The notes: generated by a model not told the origin, from the sequence alone. Positions 8,298-18,792 are shown, counted from the stretch's first letter. The stretch is DNA of 58,062 bases from Oceanicola granulosus HTCC2516 (GCF_000153305.1 NZ_CH724107.1:1277375-1335436); one strand, 5' to 3'. Made by a program: numbers and translations.

Positions 8298-8788
8298 GTT
8301 ATCCGTATGCATGTCAGCGCCGGGACCGCCCCGGGGGGCGGCGCGCAGGGTCTGCCATGTCTGATTGTGGCGACGGGCATGGCGCGGTCGGCGGGGCCCC
8401 TCGGGGCCGCCATTCTGCCGACTTGTCGCGCCTCGCGCCGCATCGCGTTTCTTCTCCGGCGCCGGCTTGGGGGGCGGCGCCTGTTCTGGCCCTGGCGACT
8501 CGTGACAAGGGCCGGGGCTGCACGGGTGGCCCGAAGGCCCGATCGGTCTGTCAGAGGCGGCAGGATCGGAGATCCGCAAATGCCTGAAACAGCGAAACTT
8601 ATCGGCCGCTGACGCGCTACTCCGCGCGGACGGCCGTAAGTCTACATAGAGGAAGTGGCGCTGGCTTTACAATGGCGAATTGCTGGCGCAACGCGTCGCG
8701 GAGGCTGACCGACGGGACACGGTCGCCCCTGCCCCGACGGCAATGCCAGCGAGTTCCGCGCCTTGGCGCGCGAAGCTCGCCCGGCGCT
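8298..8788 (-). other. Long rne leader and intergenic stretch
   Basis: This 491-base gap holds no convincing gene; open frames here have no recognisable product or ribosome binding site. It contains the upstream region of rne and the downstream region of the DctD-like gene. A GC-rich inverted repeat near 8754-8774, just beyond the DctD stop, may help terminate that operon. If transcription starts at the candidate promoter near 8643-8672, rne has an untranslated leader of about 330 bases, comparable to the long autoregulatory leader of E. coli rne. Confidence 0.5.
8643..8672 (-). promoter_or_regulatory. Candidate sigma70-type promoter for rne
   Basis: Read on the minus strand, TTGTAA (8672-8667) is followed after 18 bases by TATGTA (8648-8643). 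Both resemble housekeeping -35 and -10 hexamers and lie in the most AT-rich part of the gap. This is a pattern match only. Confidence 0.35.
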
Positions 8789-10126
<1,338 letters not shown>

Positions 10127-10133
10127 GCAATCC

Positions 10134-11891
10134 TCACTCTGCTGCGTCCAGTTCTTCCTGGTCCTTGTAGATAGGCAGCCGAACCTCGAAGACCGCCCCT
10201 CCGTCGACGGCGTTACGTGCAGTCAGGCGCCCGCCGAAGTCGGTCACGATGCCCGAGGAGATGGCGAGGCCCAGCCCGACGCCGTCGCCGGGCTGCTTGG
10301 TGGTGTAGAACGGCTCGAACAGCGCATCGAGGTCCTCGATGCCCGGCCCGTTGTCGCGCACCGTCAGCCGCACGGTCTCGCCCGCCGCGAGCAGGATGTC
10401 GATCTGCGGGTCCTCGGCCGATTTCGTCGCATCGAGCGCATTCCTGAGCAAATTGATGATGACCTGCTCCAGTCGGAGCCGGTCTCCGAGTATCAACACC
10501 GGATCGCTCGGAAGGGTCCGTGTGATATCCACAGTCCGCTGCTTGAGCTGCGGCTCCATCATCGACAGCGCCGACAACACCGCGGCGCGGGCGTCCACCG
10601 GCTCGAACTGCTCGGCGCCCTTCCTGGCGTAGCTCTTGAGCTGCTTGGTGATCGCGCCCATCCGCTCGATCAGGTCGTCGATGCGCTGGAACGAGGCCAG
10701 CGCCTCCTCGGTGCGGCGGCGATTGAGCAGCAGCCGGGCGCCGGCGAGGTAGGTCCTCATCGCCGCCAGCGGCTGGTTCAGCTCGTGGCTCACCGCCGCC
10801 GACATCTCGCCGAGCGCGGCGAGCTTGGAGCTCTGCGCCAGCGTCTGCTCGGCGACCTCGAGCGACTTCTCCATCTTCTCGCGCTCGGCGATGGCGCGCT
10901 GCAGGCGCTGGTTCAGCTGGCGCAGCTCGGCCGACTCGCGCTGGAAAAACACAATCCGCGACGCCGCCTTGCGGCTCAGCAGCCAGAAGATGCCGGCGAG
11001 CAGGATCGCGAAGGCCATGATCTCGAGCGCCAGCACCCCGTTCACCCGCTCGCGCACGCTGGCATAGGTGGTGAAGGTCACCATCTTCCAGCCGCGGAAC
11101 GGCACCCGGGTCTCGACCCGCATCACCGCCTCGCCGCGCAGGTAGGCGTCGATCGGCAGGCTGGTCCAGTCCTGGGTGACGCGGATCGCCCGCTCGATGG
11201 CCGAGGGCGCCGATTGCAGCTCCAGCGCCTCGCTCTCCTGCAGCCCCCGCCAGCGCGGCTCGGTCGACAGGATGATCTCGCCCTCGCTGTCGGCCACGAA
11301 CACCGCGTCGGCGATCCCCGCCCAGGACCGTTCGAGCCGCGACAGATCGACCGTGACGACGATCACGCCGATGGCGCTGCCGCCGTCCTCGATCTTGCGC
11401 GCGTAGGCGAACTGGTAGCCGCCCGTCGTCTGCTCGGAGACGGTGAACACCGTGCCGCTCGCGCGCAGGGCGTCTACGAAGTAGGGCGAGTGGCGGTGCC
11501 CCTCGCCCAGCCGGTTGCGGTCGGACGCCGCGACGACGCGGCCCATGCGGTCGAGCAGCAGCAGCGACGCGGCGTCGATCTCCTCGAGGAACGACATCAG
11601 GCGCTGGGTCGACTGGGTGTAGTCCGACGAGTTCAGCGCCCCGATCAGCGCCGGGTCGCGGGCGAGGAGCTGGGGCACGATGGAGGCCCGCTGCAGCTCG
11701 CTCATCAGGTTGCCCACGTAGAGCGTCGAGCGGACCTCGGCGCGGTTGCGCGTGTTGGCCGTGAAGCGCTGGGTGAGGAACTGGTTGGTGATGTAGACGA
11801 CGACGATGGCGAGGACGACGAGCACCGCGAACGCGGTGCGCATGGGCCAGCGGAGACTGGCCCGCGTCACGGGTCTGGCCTTCTCGGACAT
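10134..11891 (-). CDS. DctB-like sensor histidine kinase
   Basis: Predicted 585-residue membrane sensor kinase. Transmembrane helices lie at about 19-36 and 285-306, bracketing a roughly 250-residue periplasmic region with the double-PAS/dCache layout of DctB (RMGRVVAASDR, then DSEGEIILST). A coiled linker (315-355) leads to the phosphoacceptor in SHELNQPLAAMR (His369), then N box NLLRNALDAT, and G boxes DNGPGI and GVGLGLAIS. DctB proteins sense C4-dicarboxylates, but no dctA or dctPQM transport gene is nearby, so the ligand here is inferred only from family. The stop lies 7 bases before the regulator start. Confidence 0.87.
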   Translation of the reverse strand: MSEKARPVTRASLRWPMRTAFAVLVVLAIVVVYITNQFLTQRFTANTRNRAEVRSTLYVGNLMSELQRASIVPQLLARDPALIGALNSSDYTQSTQRLMSFLEEIDAASLLLLDRMGRVVAASDRNRLGEGHRHSPYFVDALRASGTVFTVSEQTTGGYQFAYARKIEDGGSAIGVIVVTVDLSRLERSWAGIADAVFVADSEGEIILSTEPRWRGLQESEALELQSAPSAIERAIRVTQDWTSLPIDAYLRGEAVMRVETRVPFRGWKMVTFTTYASVRERVNGVLALEIMAFAILLAGIFWLLSRKAASRIVFFQRESAELRQLNQRLQRAIAEREKMEKSLEVAEQTLAQSSKLAALGEMSAAVSHELNQPLAAMRTYLAGARLLLNRRRTEEALASFQRIDDLIERMGAITKQLKSYARKGAEQFEPVDARAAVLSALSMMEPQLKQRTVDITRTLPSDPVLILGDRLRLEQVIINLLRNALDATKSAEDPQIDILLAAGETVRLTVRDNGPGIEDLDALFEPFYTTKQPGDGVGLGLAISSGIVTDFGGRLTARNAVDGGAVFEVRLPIYKDQEELDAAE

Positions 11892-11937
11892 GGCGGCAAT
11901 CTACGGCCCGGCCGGAGCCGCGGCAAGGCGAGCGGGC

Positions 11938-12606
11938 TCAGGCGGCCACCAGCGCGCCGGCCAGCGAGCGGAAAAGCGCCTGCCCGTCGGTGCCGCCGTG
12001 GCCCTCGTCCACCGCCCGCTCCGGGTGCGGCATGAGCCCGAGCACGCGGCGGTTCTCCGACAGGATCCCGGCGATGCCGTTCTGCGAGCCGTTCGGGTTC
12101 TCGGCGTAGCGGAAGGCGATGCGATCTTCGCCGGCGAGCCGGTCGAGGATGTCGCGGTCGGCGAAGTAGTTGCCGTCGTGGTGCGCCACCGGGTAGCGGA
12201 CCACCTGCCCCGCGCGGTAGCCCGAGGTGAAAGCGCTGTCGGCGGTTTCCACCGTCAGATCAAGGGTCTTGCAGACGAACTTCAACCGCGCATTGCGCAT
12301 CAGCGCGCCGGGGAGAAGGCCGGTCTCGGCGAGCACCTGAAAGCCGTTGCACACGCCGATGACGAAGCCGCCCCGCCTCGCGTGGTCGACCACCGCGCGG
12401 CAGATTGGCGACTGAGCCGCGATGGCGCCGCAGCGCAGGTAGTCGCCGAACGAGAAGCCGCCGGGCACCGCCACGAGGTCGACGCCGTCGGGCAGCCCCC
12501 GGTCCTTGTGCCAGACCATCGCGACCTCCGCTCCGGCGGCTCGCAGCGCGACGGCCATGTCACGGTCGCAGTTCGACCCGGGAAAGACGATGACGGCAGC
12601 TTTCAT
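11938..12606 (-). CDS. purQ: Phosphoribosylformylglycinamidine synthase subunit PurQ
   Basis: Predicted 222-residue class I glutamine amidotransferase subunit that supplies ammonia for converting FGAR to FGAM in purine synthesis. The nucleophile is in GVCNGFQ (Cys86), the oxyanion region in [13 protein letters not shown], and the His/Glu pair in LMPHPERA. It begins [16 protein letters not shown], the standard start for the small PurQ. Its ATG overlaps the TGA of the DUF3592 gene (ATGA), so translation is coupled. purS and purC lie upstream on the same strand. The PurL partner is not in this window. Confidence 0.96.
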   Translation of the reverse strand: MKAAVIVFPGSNCDRDMAVALRAAGAEVAMVWHKDRGLPDGVDLVAVPGGFSFGDYLRCGAIAAQSPICRAVVDHARRGGFVIGVCNGFQVLAETGLLPGALMRNARLKFVCKTLDLTVETADSAFTSGYRAGQVVRYPVAHHDGNYFADRDILDRLAGEDRIAFRYAENPNGSQNGIAGILSENRRVLGLMPHPERAVDEGHGGTDGQALFRSLAGALVAA

Positions 12607-13103
12607 GACGGCTCCTTGCGCCAGAAGATCCAGTTGAGCAGGGCCCAGACGAGCAGCGCCACGGCGAGCGCCGCCACCCCGAACCCGGCGAGCACGAGCG
12701 GCACGAACCACATCCCGACCCACGTGTCCATGCGCACGTTGCCGCGCTCGCCGGGGATGACCCGGATCGGGGCCGTGTCGCCCAGGTCGAGATTGAAGGA
12801 GGAATGGCCCGACCCGACGCTTCCGCGGGTGCTGTCGCCGTTCACCTCGTACGCGAAGACCGGCTCGTAGTTGATTGTGCCCCGGTCGAAAATCGTCTCT
12901 CCGTGCCACTCGTAGCTCTCGATCACCGTGCCCGTCACCCGCTCCGAGCGCAGCTGGTAGAGCAGTGCCTCGCCCGCGAACAGCAGCGCGGCGGCGAAGC
13001 AGAGCAACGGGAAGAAGACGACGACCCGGAGCCGCCCGCGCCCGCTCATGCCGCGCAGCCGGCGCGAGGTCAGCAGGCGGCGGCTGATCCGGTGCAGGTC
13101 CAT
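12603..13103 (-). CDS. DUF3592 domain membrane protein
   Basis: Predicted 166-residue protein with transmembrane helices near the start (about 26-46) and near the end (about 130-155), enclosing an extracytoplasmic beta-rich domain that begins [12 protein letters not shown]. This layout is that of DUF3592 proteins, whose function is unknown. It is inserted between purS and purQ on the same strand, and its stop overlaps the purQ ATG, so it is probably co-translated with a purine enzyme although no link to purine synthesis is evident. I chose the ATG at 13103 over a GTG three codons upstream; neither has a clear ribosome binding site. Confidence 0.74.
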   Translation of the reverse strand: MDLHRISRRLLTSRRLRGMSGRGRLRVVVFFPLLCFAAALLFAGEALLYQLRSERVTGTVIESYEWHGETIFDRGTINYEPVFAYEVNGDSTRGSVGSGHSSFNLDLGDTAPIRVIPGERGNVRMDTWVGMWFVPLVLAGFGVAALAVALLVWALLNWIFWRKEPS

Positions 13104-13149
13104 GGCGCGCACGCTACCGCGCCGCCGGTTCGCCGGTCAATCGAGGGGT

Positions 13150-13171
13150 GCCGGGCTGAAGCCCGGCCTAC
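13150..13171 (-). repeat. Dispersed palindrome, single copy (REP-like)
   Basis: A 22-base sequence reading GCCGGGCTGAAGCCCGGC and then CTAC, able to fold as a 7-8 bp hairpin. The same sequence recurs at 45651-45672 and, inverted with one change, at 45574-45595. Here it lies in the gap between the DUF3592 gene and purS. Confidence 0.75.
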
Positions 13172-13188
13172 AGGGGCCCGGCGCACCC

Positions 13189-13416
13189 TCACATCTCGAT
13201 GCGGTAGCTCTCGATCACCGTGTTGGCGAGCAGCTTCTCGCACATCTCGCCGACCTGCGCCTCGGTGGTGCCCTCGGCGAGGTCGAGCTCGATGACCTTG
13301 CCCTGCCGGACGCTCTCGACCCCGTCGAAGCCGAGCGCGCCGAGCGCGTGGTGCACCGCCTCGCCCTGGGGGTCGAGCACCCCGTTCTTGAGCATCACGT
13401 AGACCCGGGCCTTCAT
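13189..13416 (-). CDS. purS: Phosphoribosylformylglycinamidine synthase subunit PurS
   Basis: Predicted 75-residue protein, the usual length for PurS, which bridges PurQ and small PurL in the FGAM synthase complex. Recognisable segments are KARVYVMLKNGVLDPQG at the start, then GKVIELDL and a closing IESYRIEM. It lies 11 bases downstream of purC and upstream of purQ on the same strand, as expected for a purC-purS-purQ operon. Start ATG at 13416 begins the conserved MKARVYV. Confidence 0.95.
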   Translation of the reverse strand: MKARVYVMLKNGVLDPQGEAVHHALGALGFDGVESVRQGKVIELDLAEGTTEAQVGEMCEKLLANTVIESYRIEM

Positions 13417-13427
13417 CGGCGCCCCCT

Positions 13428-14189
13428 TCAGTTGATCAGCGTCGGTTTCGGCATGTGCGTCGCGTTCGAGGGCATCACCCCGAGCCGCCGCGCCACTTCG
13501 GTATAGGCGTCGGTGAGGCTGCCGAGGTCGCGGCGGAACACGTCCTTGTCGAGCTTCTGGCCCGTCTCCATGTCCCACAGGCGGCAGGAATCGGGGCTGA
13601 TCTCGTCGGCGACGACGAGGCGCTGGTAGTCGTTGTCCCAGATCCGGCCGATCTCGATCTTGAAGTCGACGAGCTTGATGCCGACGCCGAACATCACGCC
13701 CGACATGAAGTCGTTGACCCGCAGCGCCAGCGCGACGATGTCGTCGAGGTCCTGCTGCGTCGCCCAGCCGAAGGCGATCACGTATTCCTCGGGCACCAGC
13801 GGATCGCCGAGCTTGTCGTCCTTGTAGGAGAACTCGATGATCGGGCGCGGCAGCGCGGTGCCTTCCTCGAGCCCGAGGCGCTTGGCCATCGAGCCGGCGG
13901 CGAAGTTGCGCACGATGACCTCGAGCGGGATGATCTCGACCTGCCGCACCAGCTGCTCGCGCATGTTGAGCCGGCGGATGAAGTGGGTCGGGATGCCGAC
14001 GTTGCCGAGGCCGGTCATGAAGAACTCGCTCAGGCGGTTGTTCAGCACGCCCTTGCCCTCGATCACCGCCTGCTTCTCGGCGTTGTTGGCGGTGGCGTCG
14101 TCCTTGAAGTACTGCACGAGCGTGCCCGGCTCGGGGCCTTCATAGAGGATCTTCGCCTTGCCTTCGTAGATTTTCTTGCGGCGCGCCAT
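13428..14189 (-). CDS. purC: Phosphoribosylaminoimidazole-succinocarboxamide synthase PurC
   Basis: Predicted 253-residue SAICAR synthetase, joining CAIR and aspartate with ATP in purine synthesis. Family signatures are [18 protein letters not shown] at the N-terminus, [15 protein letters not shown], and the catalytic region [11 protein letters not shown] followed by [13 protein letters not shown]. Length is typical. The start ATG at 14189 is preceded by GAGGA. It is the first gene of the purC-purS-DUF3592-purQ run. Confidence 0.97.
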   Translation of the reverse strand: MARRKKIYEGKAKILYEGPEPGTLVQYFKDDATANNAEKQAVIEGKGVLNNRLSEFFMTGLGNVGIPTHFIRRLNMREQLVRQVEIIPLEVIVRNFAAGSMAKRLGLEEGTALPRPIIEFSYKDDKLGDPLVPEEYVIAFGWATQQDLDDIVALALRVNDFMSGVMFGVGIKLVDFKIEIGRIWDNDYQRLVVADEISPDSCRLWDMETGQKLDKDVFRRDLGSLTDAYTEVARRLGVMPSNATHMPKPTLIN

Positions 14190-14355
14190 GGGGGTCCTCG
14201 AATAGAACTGGGTCCGCAGCCTGCGCGGCGCGGACATGGTGGCTCCTCTTATGGCAACCCCCTTCAGACGGCAAGCGTCCGGCGTGCCGGAGCGGTTGCA
14301 TGGAGGCCGCCGGCGCGCCATATCAATCTTGTCACCACGACCAGGGAGCAGGCCC

Positions 14356-14670
14356 ATGACCACCTTCGATGATCGCGAGCACGCGTTCGAGGCGAAGTTC
14401 GCCCACGATGCGGAGATGCAGTTCAAGGCCGAGGCCCGGCGCAACCGTCTGCTCGGCCTCTGGGCCGCCGAGAAGCTCGGCAAGAGCGGCGGGGCGGCCA
14501 GCGCCTACGCCATGGAGGTCGTGAAGGCCGACTTCGAGGAGGCGGGCGACCACGACGTGTTCCGCAAGCTGTCGAACGACCTCGGAAGCAAGGCCGACGA
14601 GGCCGAGATCCGCGCCAAGATGGCGGAGCTGATGGTCGAGGCGAAGGCCCAGCTGCTGAAAGAGATCTGA
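14356..14670 (+). CDS. ATPase inhibitor subunit zeta (DUF1476)
   Basis: Predicted 104-residue helical protein of the DUF1476 family, which includes the zeta subunit of the Paracoccus F1FO-ATPase, a natural inhibitor that blocks ATP hydrolysis. It begins [18 protein letters not shown], the region known to act as the inhibitory N-terminus, followed by a four-helix bundle ([14 protein letters not shown], then [11 protein letters not shown]). Length equals the Paracoccus protein. GGGAG lies upstream of the ATG. It is divergent from purC and no ATP synthase genes are nearby, which is usual for this gene. Confidence 0.9.
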   Translation: MTTFDDREHAFEAKFAHDAEMQFKAEARRNRLLGLWAAEKLGKSGGAASAYAMEVVKADFEEAGDHDVFRKLSNDLGSKADEAEIRAKMAELMVEAKAQLLKEI

Positions 14671-14696
14671 GGTCGCCGCGGCATTAACCTCTTGAT

Positions 14697-14737
14697 GCGA
14701 TGAGGGGGCGGTCTTAAGCCGCCCTTCATCAATCGCT
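14697..14737 (+). terminator. Hairpin downstream of zeta subunit gene
   Basis: Near-perfect palindrome: GATGA and GGGCGG on the left pair with CCGCCC and TCATC on the right around a TCTTAAG loop, with a further GCGAT/ATCGC outer stem. It starts 26 bases after the stop and fits a terminator, though no clear T-run follows. Confidence 0.5.
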
Positions 14738-14790
14738 GCGACAAGCGGCCCTGCCCCGACGCGCGGGCGCAGCCCGGAGATCCCACTCAC

Positions 14791-16668
14791 ATGACAGACT
14801 TGCGCCCCGGCGCGCTGCACCTGGTCGGCCTGACGGTCGGGGCGCTGCTGATCTGGCTGCTCGTGCAGCGCCTCGAGGGGGTGGACCTCGCCGCCGTCGC
14901 CGACGCCGTGCGCGCCGTCAGCCCCGGCCGCCTCGCCCTCGCCGGCCTCGCCGCCGCGGCGAGCTTCGCCGCGCTCGGTGCCTACGACGCCACCGTCCAC
15001 GGCGCGCTCGGCACCGGCGTCGGCACCGGCCGCGCGCGCCGCGCCGGCATCCGCGCCGTCGCCGTGGGGCAGGTCACGGGCATGGGCGCGATCGTGGGCG
15101 CGCTGGTGCGCTGGCGCAGCCTGCCAGAGCTGACGCTGGCGCAGGCGATCCACGTCTCGGCCCTCGTCAGCCTCAGCTTCATGGCCGCCCTGCTGCCGCT
15201 CGCCGCGCTGGCGGCCTGGCTGTTCCTCCCCGCGATGCCCGGCCAGTCGGCGCTGCCGCTGCTCGCGCTGGTGGCGCTGGCCGTCATCCTGCTCCTGCCC
15301 CGCCTGTCGGCCCGCCTGCCCCGCCTCGCCGCGCTGACCGGGCGGCTCGGCGGCCGGCCGATGCTGCGCCTTTGCCTCTGGGCGGCGCTCGACACCGGCC
15401 TCGCCGCGCTCGCGCTCTGGCTCTGCCTGCCGGCGGGGGCCGTGCCGTTCGGCCCGCTGCTCGCCGCCTACCTCGTCGGCCTCGGCGCCGGGCTGATGAC
15501 GAACGCGCCCGGCGGCCTCGGCGCGTTCGAGCTGACCCTGCTCGCGCTGCTGCCCGTCGTCCCCGAGGGCGAGCTGCTGGCGGCGGTGCTGCTGTTCCGC
15601 CTCGTCTACTTCGCCATCCCCGCCCTCCTCGCGCTGCCCGGCCTGATCGCGCCGCGCCCGCCGGCGAGCGGCCTGCGCCGCGCCGACGGACGGCAGGCGG
15701 CCGCTCTGCTCGCCGACGCGCCCTGCCCCGAATGGGCGCTCGCGCGCCAGCAGGGCGAGCTGCGCCACGGCCCCGGCGGCGCCCTCTTCCTCTCCCGCGC
15801 GCCCCTCGTCCTCGCCACCATCGGCCGGACCCTCGGCACGGCACCGCTCGACGATCTCGCCGCCCTCGCCCGCGACGAGGCCCGCCTGCCCGCCCTCTAC
15901 AAGTGCGATGCCCGCACCGCCGCCCGCGCCCGCGCGCAGGGTTGGGCGGTGCTGGGCATCGCGCGCGACGGCCGCATCGCGCCCCACGGCTGGACCACCG
16001 CCGGCGCGCGTCACCGCCAGCTGCGCCGCAAGCTGAACCAGGCCGCCGGCGCGGGCCTTGCCGTCCAGGCCGCCACCGCGCCGCTGCCGCTCGACGCGAT
16101 GACCGGCGTCGCCGCCGCCTGGGCCGCCGCGCACGGCGGCGAGCGCGGCTTCTCCATGGGCACCTTCTCGCCCGCCAACCTGCGCCACCAGCGCACCTTC
16201 CTCGCCTGGCACGACGGCGCGCTCGCCGGCTTCGTCACCTTCCACGCCGCCCCCTGCGGCTGGGCGCTCGACCTGATGCGCCAGCGCCCCGACGCGCCGA
16301 CCGGCACGATGCACGCCCTCCTCGCCGCCGCCCTCGACACCGCCCGCGCCGAAGGCGTGGGGCGCGTCTCGCTCGCCGCCGCGCCGGATGTCGCCGGCCG
16401 CTTCGCCGCCCTGTCGCGCTACCTTCCCACCGGCCTCGTCCAGTTCAAGGAGAGCTTCGCGCCGCGCTGGCAGCCGCTCTACCTCGCCGTGCCGCACCCC
16501 CTCGCGCTGCCGGTCGTGCTCGCCGCGCTGATCTGGCAGATCCGGCGCGGCCACAGCCGCCGCCCGGCCGCCGCTCCGGTGCAGGAGAATGATGAGGATT
16601 TTGCATTTGCACCCCCCGCCCCCGCGTGGCAGGGCGCATCCATCAGCAGATGCGAGCCCCCGACATGA
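14791..16668 (+). CDS. MprF-like aminoacyl-phosphatidylglycerol synthase/flippase
   Basis: Predicted 625-residue protein. Residues 1-290 hold about eight hydrophobic segments with the UPF0104/flippase-type motif NAPGGLGAFELTLLALLP (about 232-249). Residues 300-590 are a soluble GNAT-like DUF2156 domain with KLNQAAGAGL, GERGFSMGTFS and a closing FKESFAPRWQPLYLA, as in lysyl-phosphatidylglycerol synthases. It is shorter than the roughly 840-residue MprF because the membrane half has fewer helices. Such proteins transfer an amino acid from aminoacyl-tRNA to membrane lipid; the amino acid here cannot be told. The stop overlaps the bmt start (ATGA). Confidence 0.83.
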   Translation: MTDLRPGALHLVGLTVGALLIWLLVQRLEGVDLAAVADAVRAVSPGRLALAGLAAAASFAALGAYDATVHGALGTGVGTGRARRAGIRAVAVGQVTGMGAIVGALVRWRSLPELTLAQAIHVSALVSLSFMAALLPLAALAAWLFLPAMPGQSALPLLALVALAVILLLPRLSARLPRLAALTGRLGGRPMLRLCLWAALDTGLAALALWLCLPAGAVPFGPLLAAYLVGLGAGLMTNAPGGLGAFELTLLALLPVVPEGELLAAVLLFRLVYFAIPALLALPGLIAPRPPASGLRRADGRQAAALLADAPCPEWALARQQGELRHGPGGALFLSRAPLVLATIGRTLGTAPLDDLAALARDEARLPALYKCDARTAARARAQGWAVLGIARDGRIAPHGWTTAGARHRQLRRKLNQAAGAGLAVQAATAPLPLDAMTGVAAAWAAAHGGERGFSMGTFSPANLRHQRTFLAWHDGALAGFVTFHAAPCGWALDLMRQRPDAPTGTMHALLAAALDTARAEGVGRVSLAAAPDVAGRFAALSRYLPTGLVQFKESFAPRWQPLYLAVPHPLALPVVLAALIWQIRRGHSRRPAAAPVQENDEDFAFAPPAPAWQGASISRCEPPT

Positions 16669-17693
16669 CCGACGCCCTCACCCGCCTCCTCGCCGACCGC
16701 GACTGGATCCTCGCCGACGGCGCCACCGGGACGACCCTGTTCAACATGGGGCTCCAGTCGGGCGACTCGCCCGAGTTCTGGAACGTCGACCACCCCGAGC
16801 GGATCAAGGCGCTCTACAGCGGCGCGGTCGAGGCCGGCTCCGACCTGTTCCTGACCAACTCCTTCGGCGGCAACGCCGCCCGCCTCAAGCTCCATGACGG
16901 CCAGGACCGCGTCGGCGAGCTCAACCGCCGCGCCGCCGAGATCGGCCGCGAGGTCGCCGACGCCGCCGGCCGGCCGGTGGTCGTCGCCGGCTCCGTCGGC
17001 CCCACGGGCGAGATCATGGCGCCGATGGGCGTGCTGACCCACGAGCTCGCCGTCGAGATGTTCCACGAGCAGGCCGAGGCCCTGAAGGCCGGCGGCGCCG
17101 ATGTCCTCTGGGTCGAGACGATCTCCGCCGCCGAGGAATACAAGGCCGCCGCCGAGGCGTTCGCCCTCGCCGACATGCCCTGGTGCGGCACGATGAGCTT
17201 CGACACCGCCGGGCGCACGATGATGGGCTTCACCGCCGCGCAGATGGTCAAGATGGTCTCCCGGCTGCCGAACCCGCCGATCGCCTTCGGCGCCAATTGC
17301 GGCGTCGGCGCCTCCGACCTGCTGCGCACCGTGCTCGGCTTCTCCGCCGCCGGCCCCGAGAACCCGATCATCGCCAAGGGCAACGCCGGCATCCCGCGCT
17401 ACGTCGACGGCCACATCCACTACAACGGCACGCCCGAGCTGATGGCCGAGTACGCGCTCATGGCCCGCGATTCCGGCGCCACCATCATCGGCGGCTGCTG
17501 CGGCACCACGCCCGACCACCTGCGCGCCATGCGCGCCGCCCTCGAGACCAAACCCAAGGGCGACGCGCCCACACTCGACACCATCGTCGCCACGCTCGGC
17601 GAGTTCTCCTCCGCCTCCGACGGCTCCGACGGCAACAGCCCCGCCCCGGCCGAGCGCCGCGGCCGCCGCCGCGCCCGCACGTCGCGCGACTGA
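16665..17693 (+). CDS. bmt: Betaine--homocysteine S-methyltransferase
   Basis: Predicted 342-residue zinc-dependent methyltransferase of the homocysteine S-methyltransferase family, transferring a methyl from glycine betaine to homocysteine to give dimethylglycine and methionine. The zinc-binding cysteines are in GANCGVG (Cys212) and GGCCGTTP (Cys278, Cys279). The homocysteine-binding N-terminus DGATGTTLFNMGL is present. The C-terminus adds a disordered Ser/Arg-rich tail. I start at the ATG at 16665, which overlaps the MprF-like stop. The corrinoid and DUF1638 genes follow beyond the opposing radical SAM gene, and sarcosine oxidase lies 12 kb away. Confidence 0.88.
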   Translation: MTDALTRLLADRDWILADGATGTTLFNMGLQSGDSPEFWNVDHPERIKALYSGAVEAGSDLFLTNSFGGNAARLKLHDGQDRVGELNRRAAEIGREVADAAGRPVVVAGSVGPTGEIMAPMGVLTHELAVEMFHEQAEALKAGGADVLWVETISAAEEYKAAAEAFALADMPWCGTMSFDTAGRTMMGFTAAQMVKMVSRLPNPPIAFGANCGVGASDLLRTVLGFSAAGPENPIIAKGNAGIPRYVDGHIHYNGTPELMAEYALMARDSGATIIGGCCGTTPDHLRAMRAALETKPKGDAPTLDTIVATLGEFSSASDGSDGNSPAPAERRGRRRARTSRD

Positions 17694-17694
17694 G

Positions 17695-18777
17695 TCAGAA
17701 CAGCGACAGCTGGTCGCCCGGCCGCGGCGGCACGTGGAACAGGTCGGTGCGCAGGGGCCGCAGGTCGTTCGACAGGCCGAACCGCCGGCGCGCCACCTCG
17801 TAGCGCGCCCGGATCAGGTCGGCCCACGGCCCCTGCCCCGTCATCCGCCGCCCGAAGGCCGGGTCGTAGTCGCGCCCGCCATGCAGCTCGCGCACCCGGT
17901 TCATGATCCGCGCCGCGCGGTCCGGATAGGCCTCGGCCACCCAGTCCCGGAACAGCCCCGCCACCTCGCGCGGCAGCCGCAGCACGATGGCGCTCGCCGC
18001 CACCGCCCCCGCCGCGGCGCCCGCCTCGAGGATCGCCTCGAGCTCGTGGTCGGTCAGCGCCGGCACCACCGGCGAGGCCATCACCCGCACCGGCACCCCG
18101 GCCTCCGCCAGCACCCGGATCGCCCGGAGCCGCCGCTTCGGCCCCGGCACCCGCGGCTCCATCGCCCGCGCCGTCGCGTCGTCGAGCGTGGTGACGGAGA
18201 TGCCGACCCGCGCCAGCCCCTGCGCCGCCATGTCGGCGAGGATGTCCACGTCGCGCTCGATCAGCGCGCCCTTGGTGACGATCGAGACCGGGTGGCGGAA
18301 ATCGCGCAGCACCTCGAGCACCGCCCGCATGATCCCCCGGTCCTTCTCGATCGGCTGGTAGGGGTCGGTGTTGGTCCCGATCGCCAGCACCGCCGGCCGG
18401 TAGCCCTTCGCCGACAGCTCGCGCACCAGCACCCGCGGCATCTCGGGCCGCGCCACGAGCCGCGTCTCGAAGTCGAGCCCCGGCGACAGGCCCAGGTAGG
18501 CGTGGCTCGGGCGGGCGAAGCAGTAGATGCAGCCGTGCTCGCAGCCCCGGTAGGGGTTGAGCGAGCGCTCGAAGGCCACGTCGGGCGAGGTGTTGCGGGT
18601 GATCGCCTTGCGCGGCCGCTCCACCGACACCTCGGTGCGCAACGGCGGCAGCGCCTCGTCGCGGCCCCAGGCGTCGTCGACGGCCTCGGTGGCGTAGCGC
18701 TCGAACCGGTTGGTCTCGTTGCTCGACGCGGCACGGCCACGGCGACGCTCGGCGGGTATGGGGGGCGGCGTGTCCAT
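17695..18777 (-). CDS. PA0069 family (spore photoproduct lyase-like) radical SAM protein
   Basis: Predicted 360-residue radical SAM enzyme. The 4Fe-4S cluster motif is CEHGCIYC (Cys79, Cys83, Cys86), preceded by NPYRGCEHG, with GTNTDPYQPIEK and ASPVVPALTD as further conserved pieces. The family is related to spore photoproduct lyase, but its substrate is unknown. A GAAC-N7-GAAC box lies 16 bases upstream of the ATG, suggesting SOS control. The protein ends DQLSLF, which fits the beta sliding-clamp binding pentapeptide. It is convergent with bmt (stops one base apart) and probably unrelated to methyl metabolism. Confidence 0.88.
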   Translation of the reverse strand: MDTPPPIPAERRRGRAASSNETNRFERYATEAVDDAWGRDEALPPLRTEVSVERPRKAITRNTSPDVAFERSLNPYRGCEHGCIYCFARPSHAYLGLSPGLDFETRLVARPEMPRVLVRELSAKGYRPAVLAIGTNTDPYQPIEKDRGIMRAVLEVLRDFRHPVSIVTKGALIERDVDILADMAAQGLARVGISVTTLDDATARAMEPRVPGPKRRLRAIRVLAEAGVPVRVMASPVVPALTDHELEAILEAGAAAGAVAASAIVLRLPREVAGLFRDWVAEAYPDRAARIMNRVRELHGGRDYDPAFGRRMTGQGPWADLIRARYEVARRRFGLSNDLRPLRTDLFHVPPRPGDQLSLF

Positions 18778-18792
18778 CGAGTCGGCAGACTA

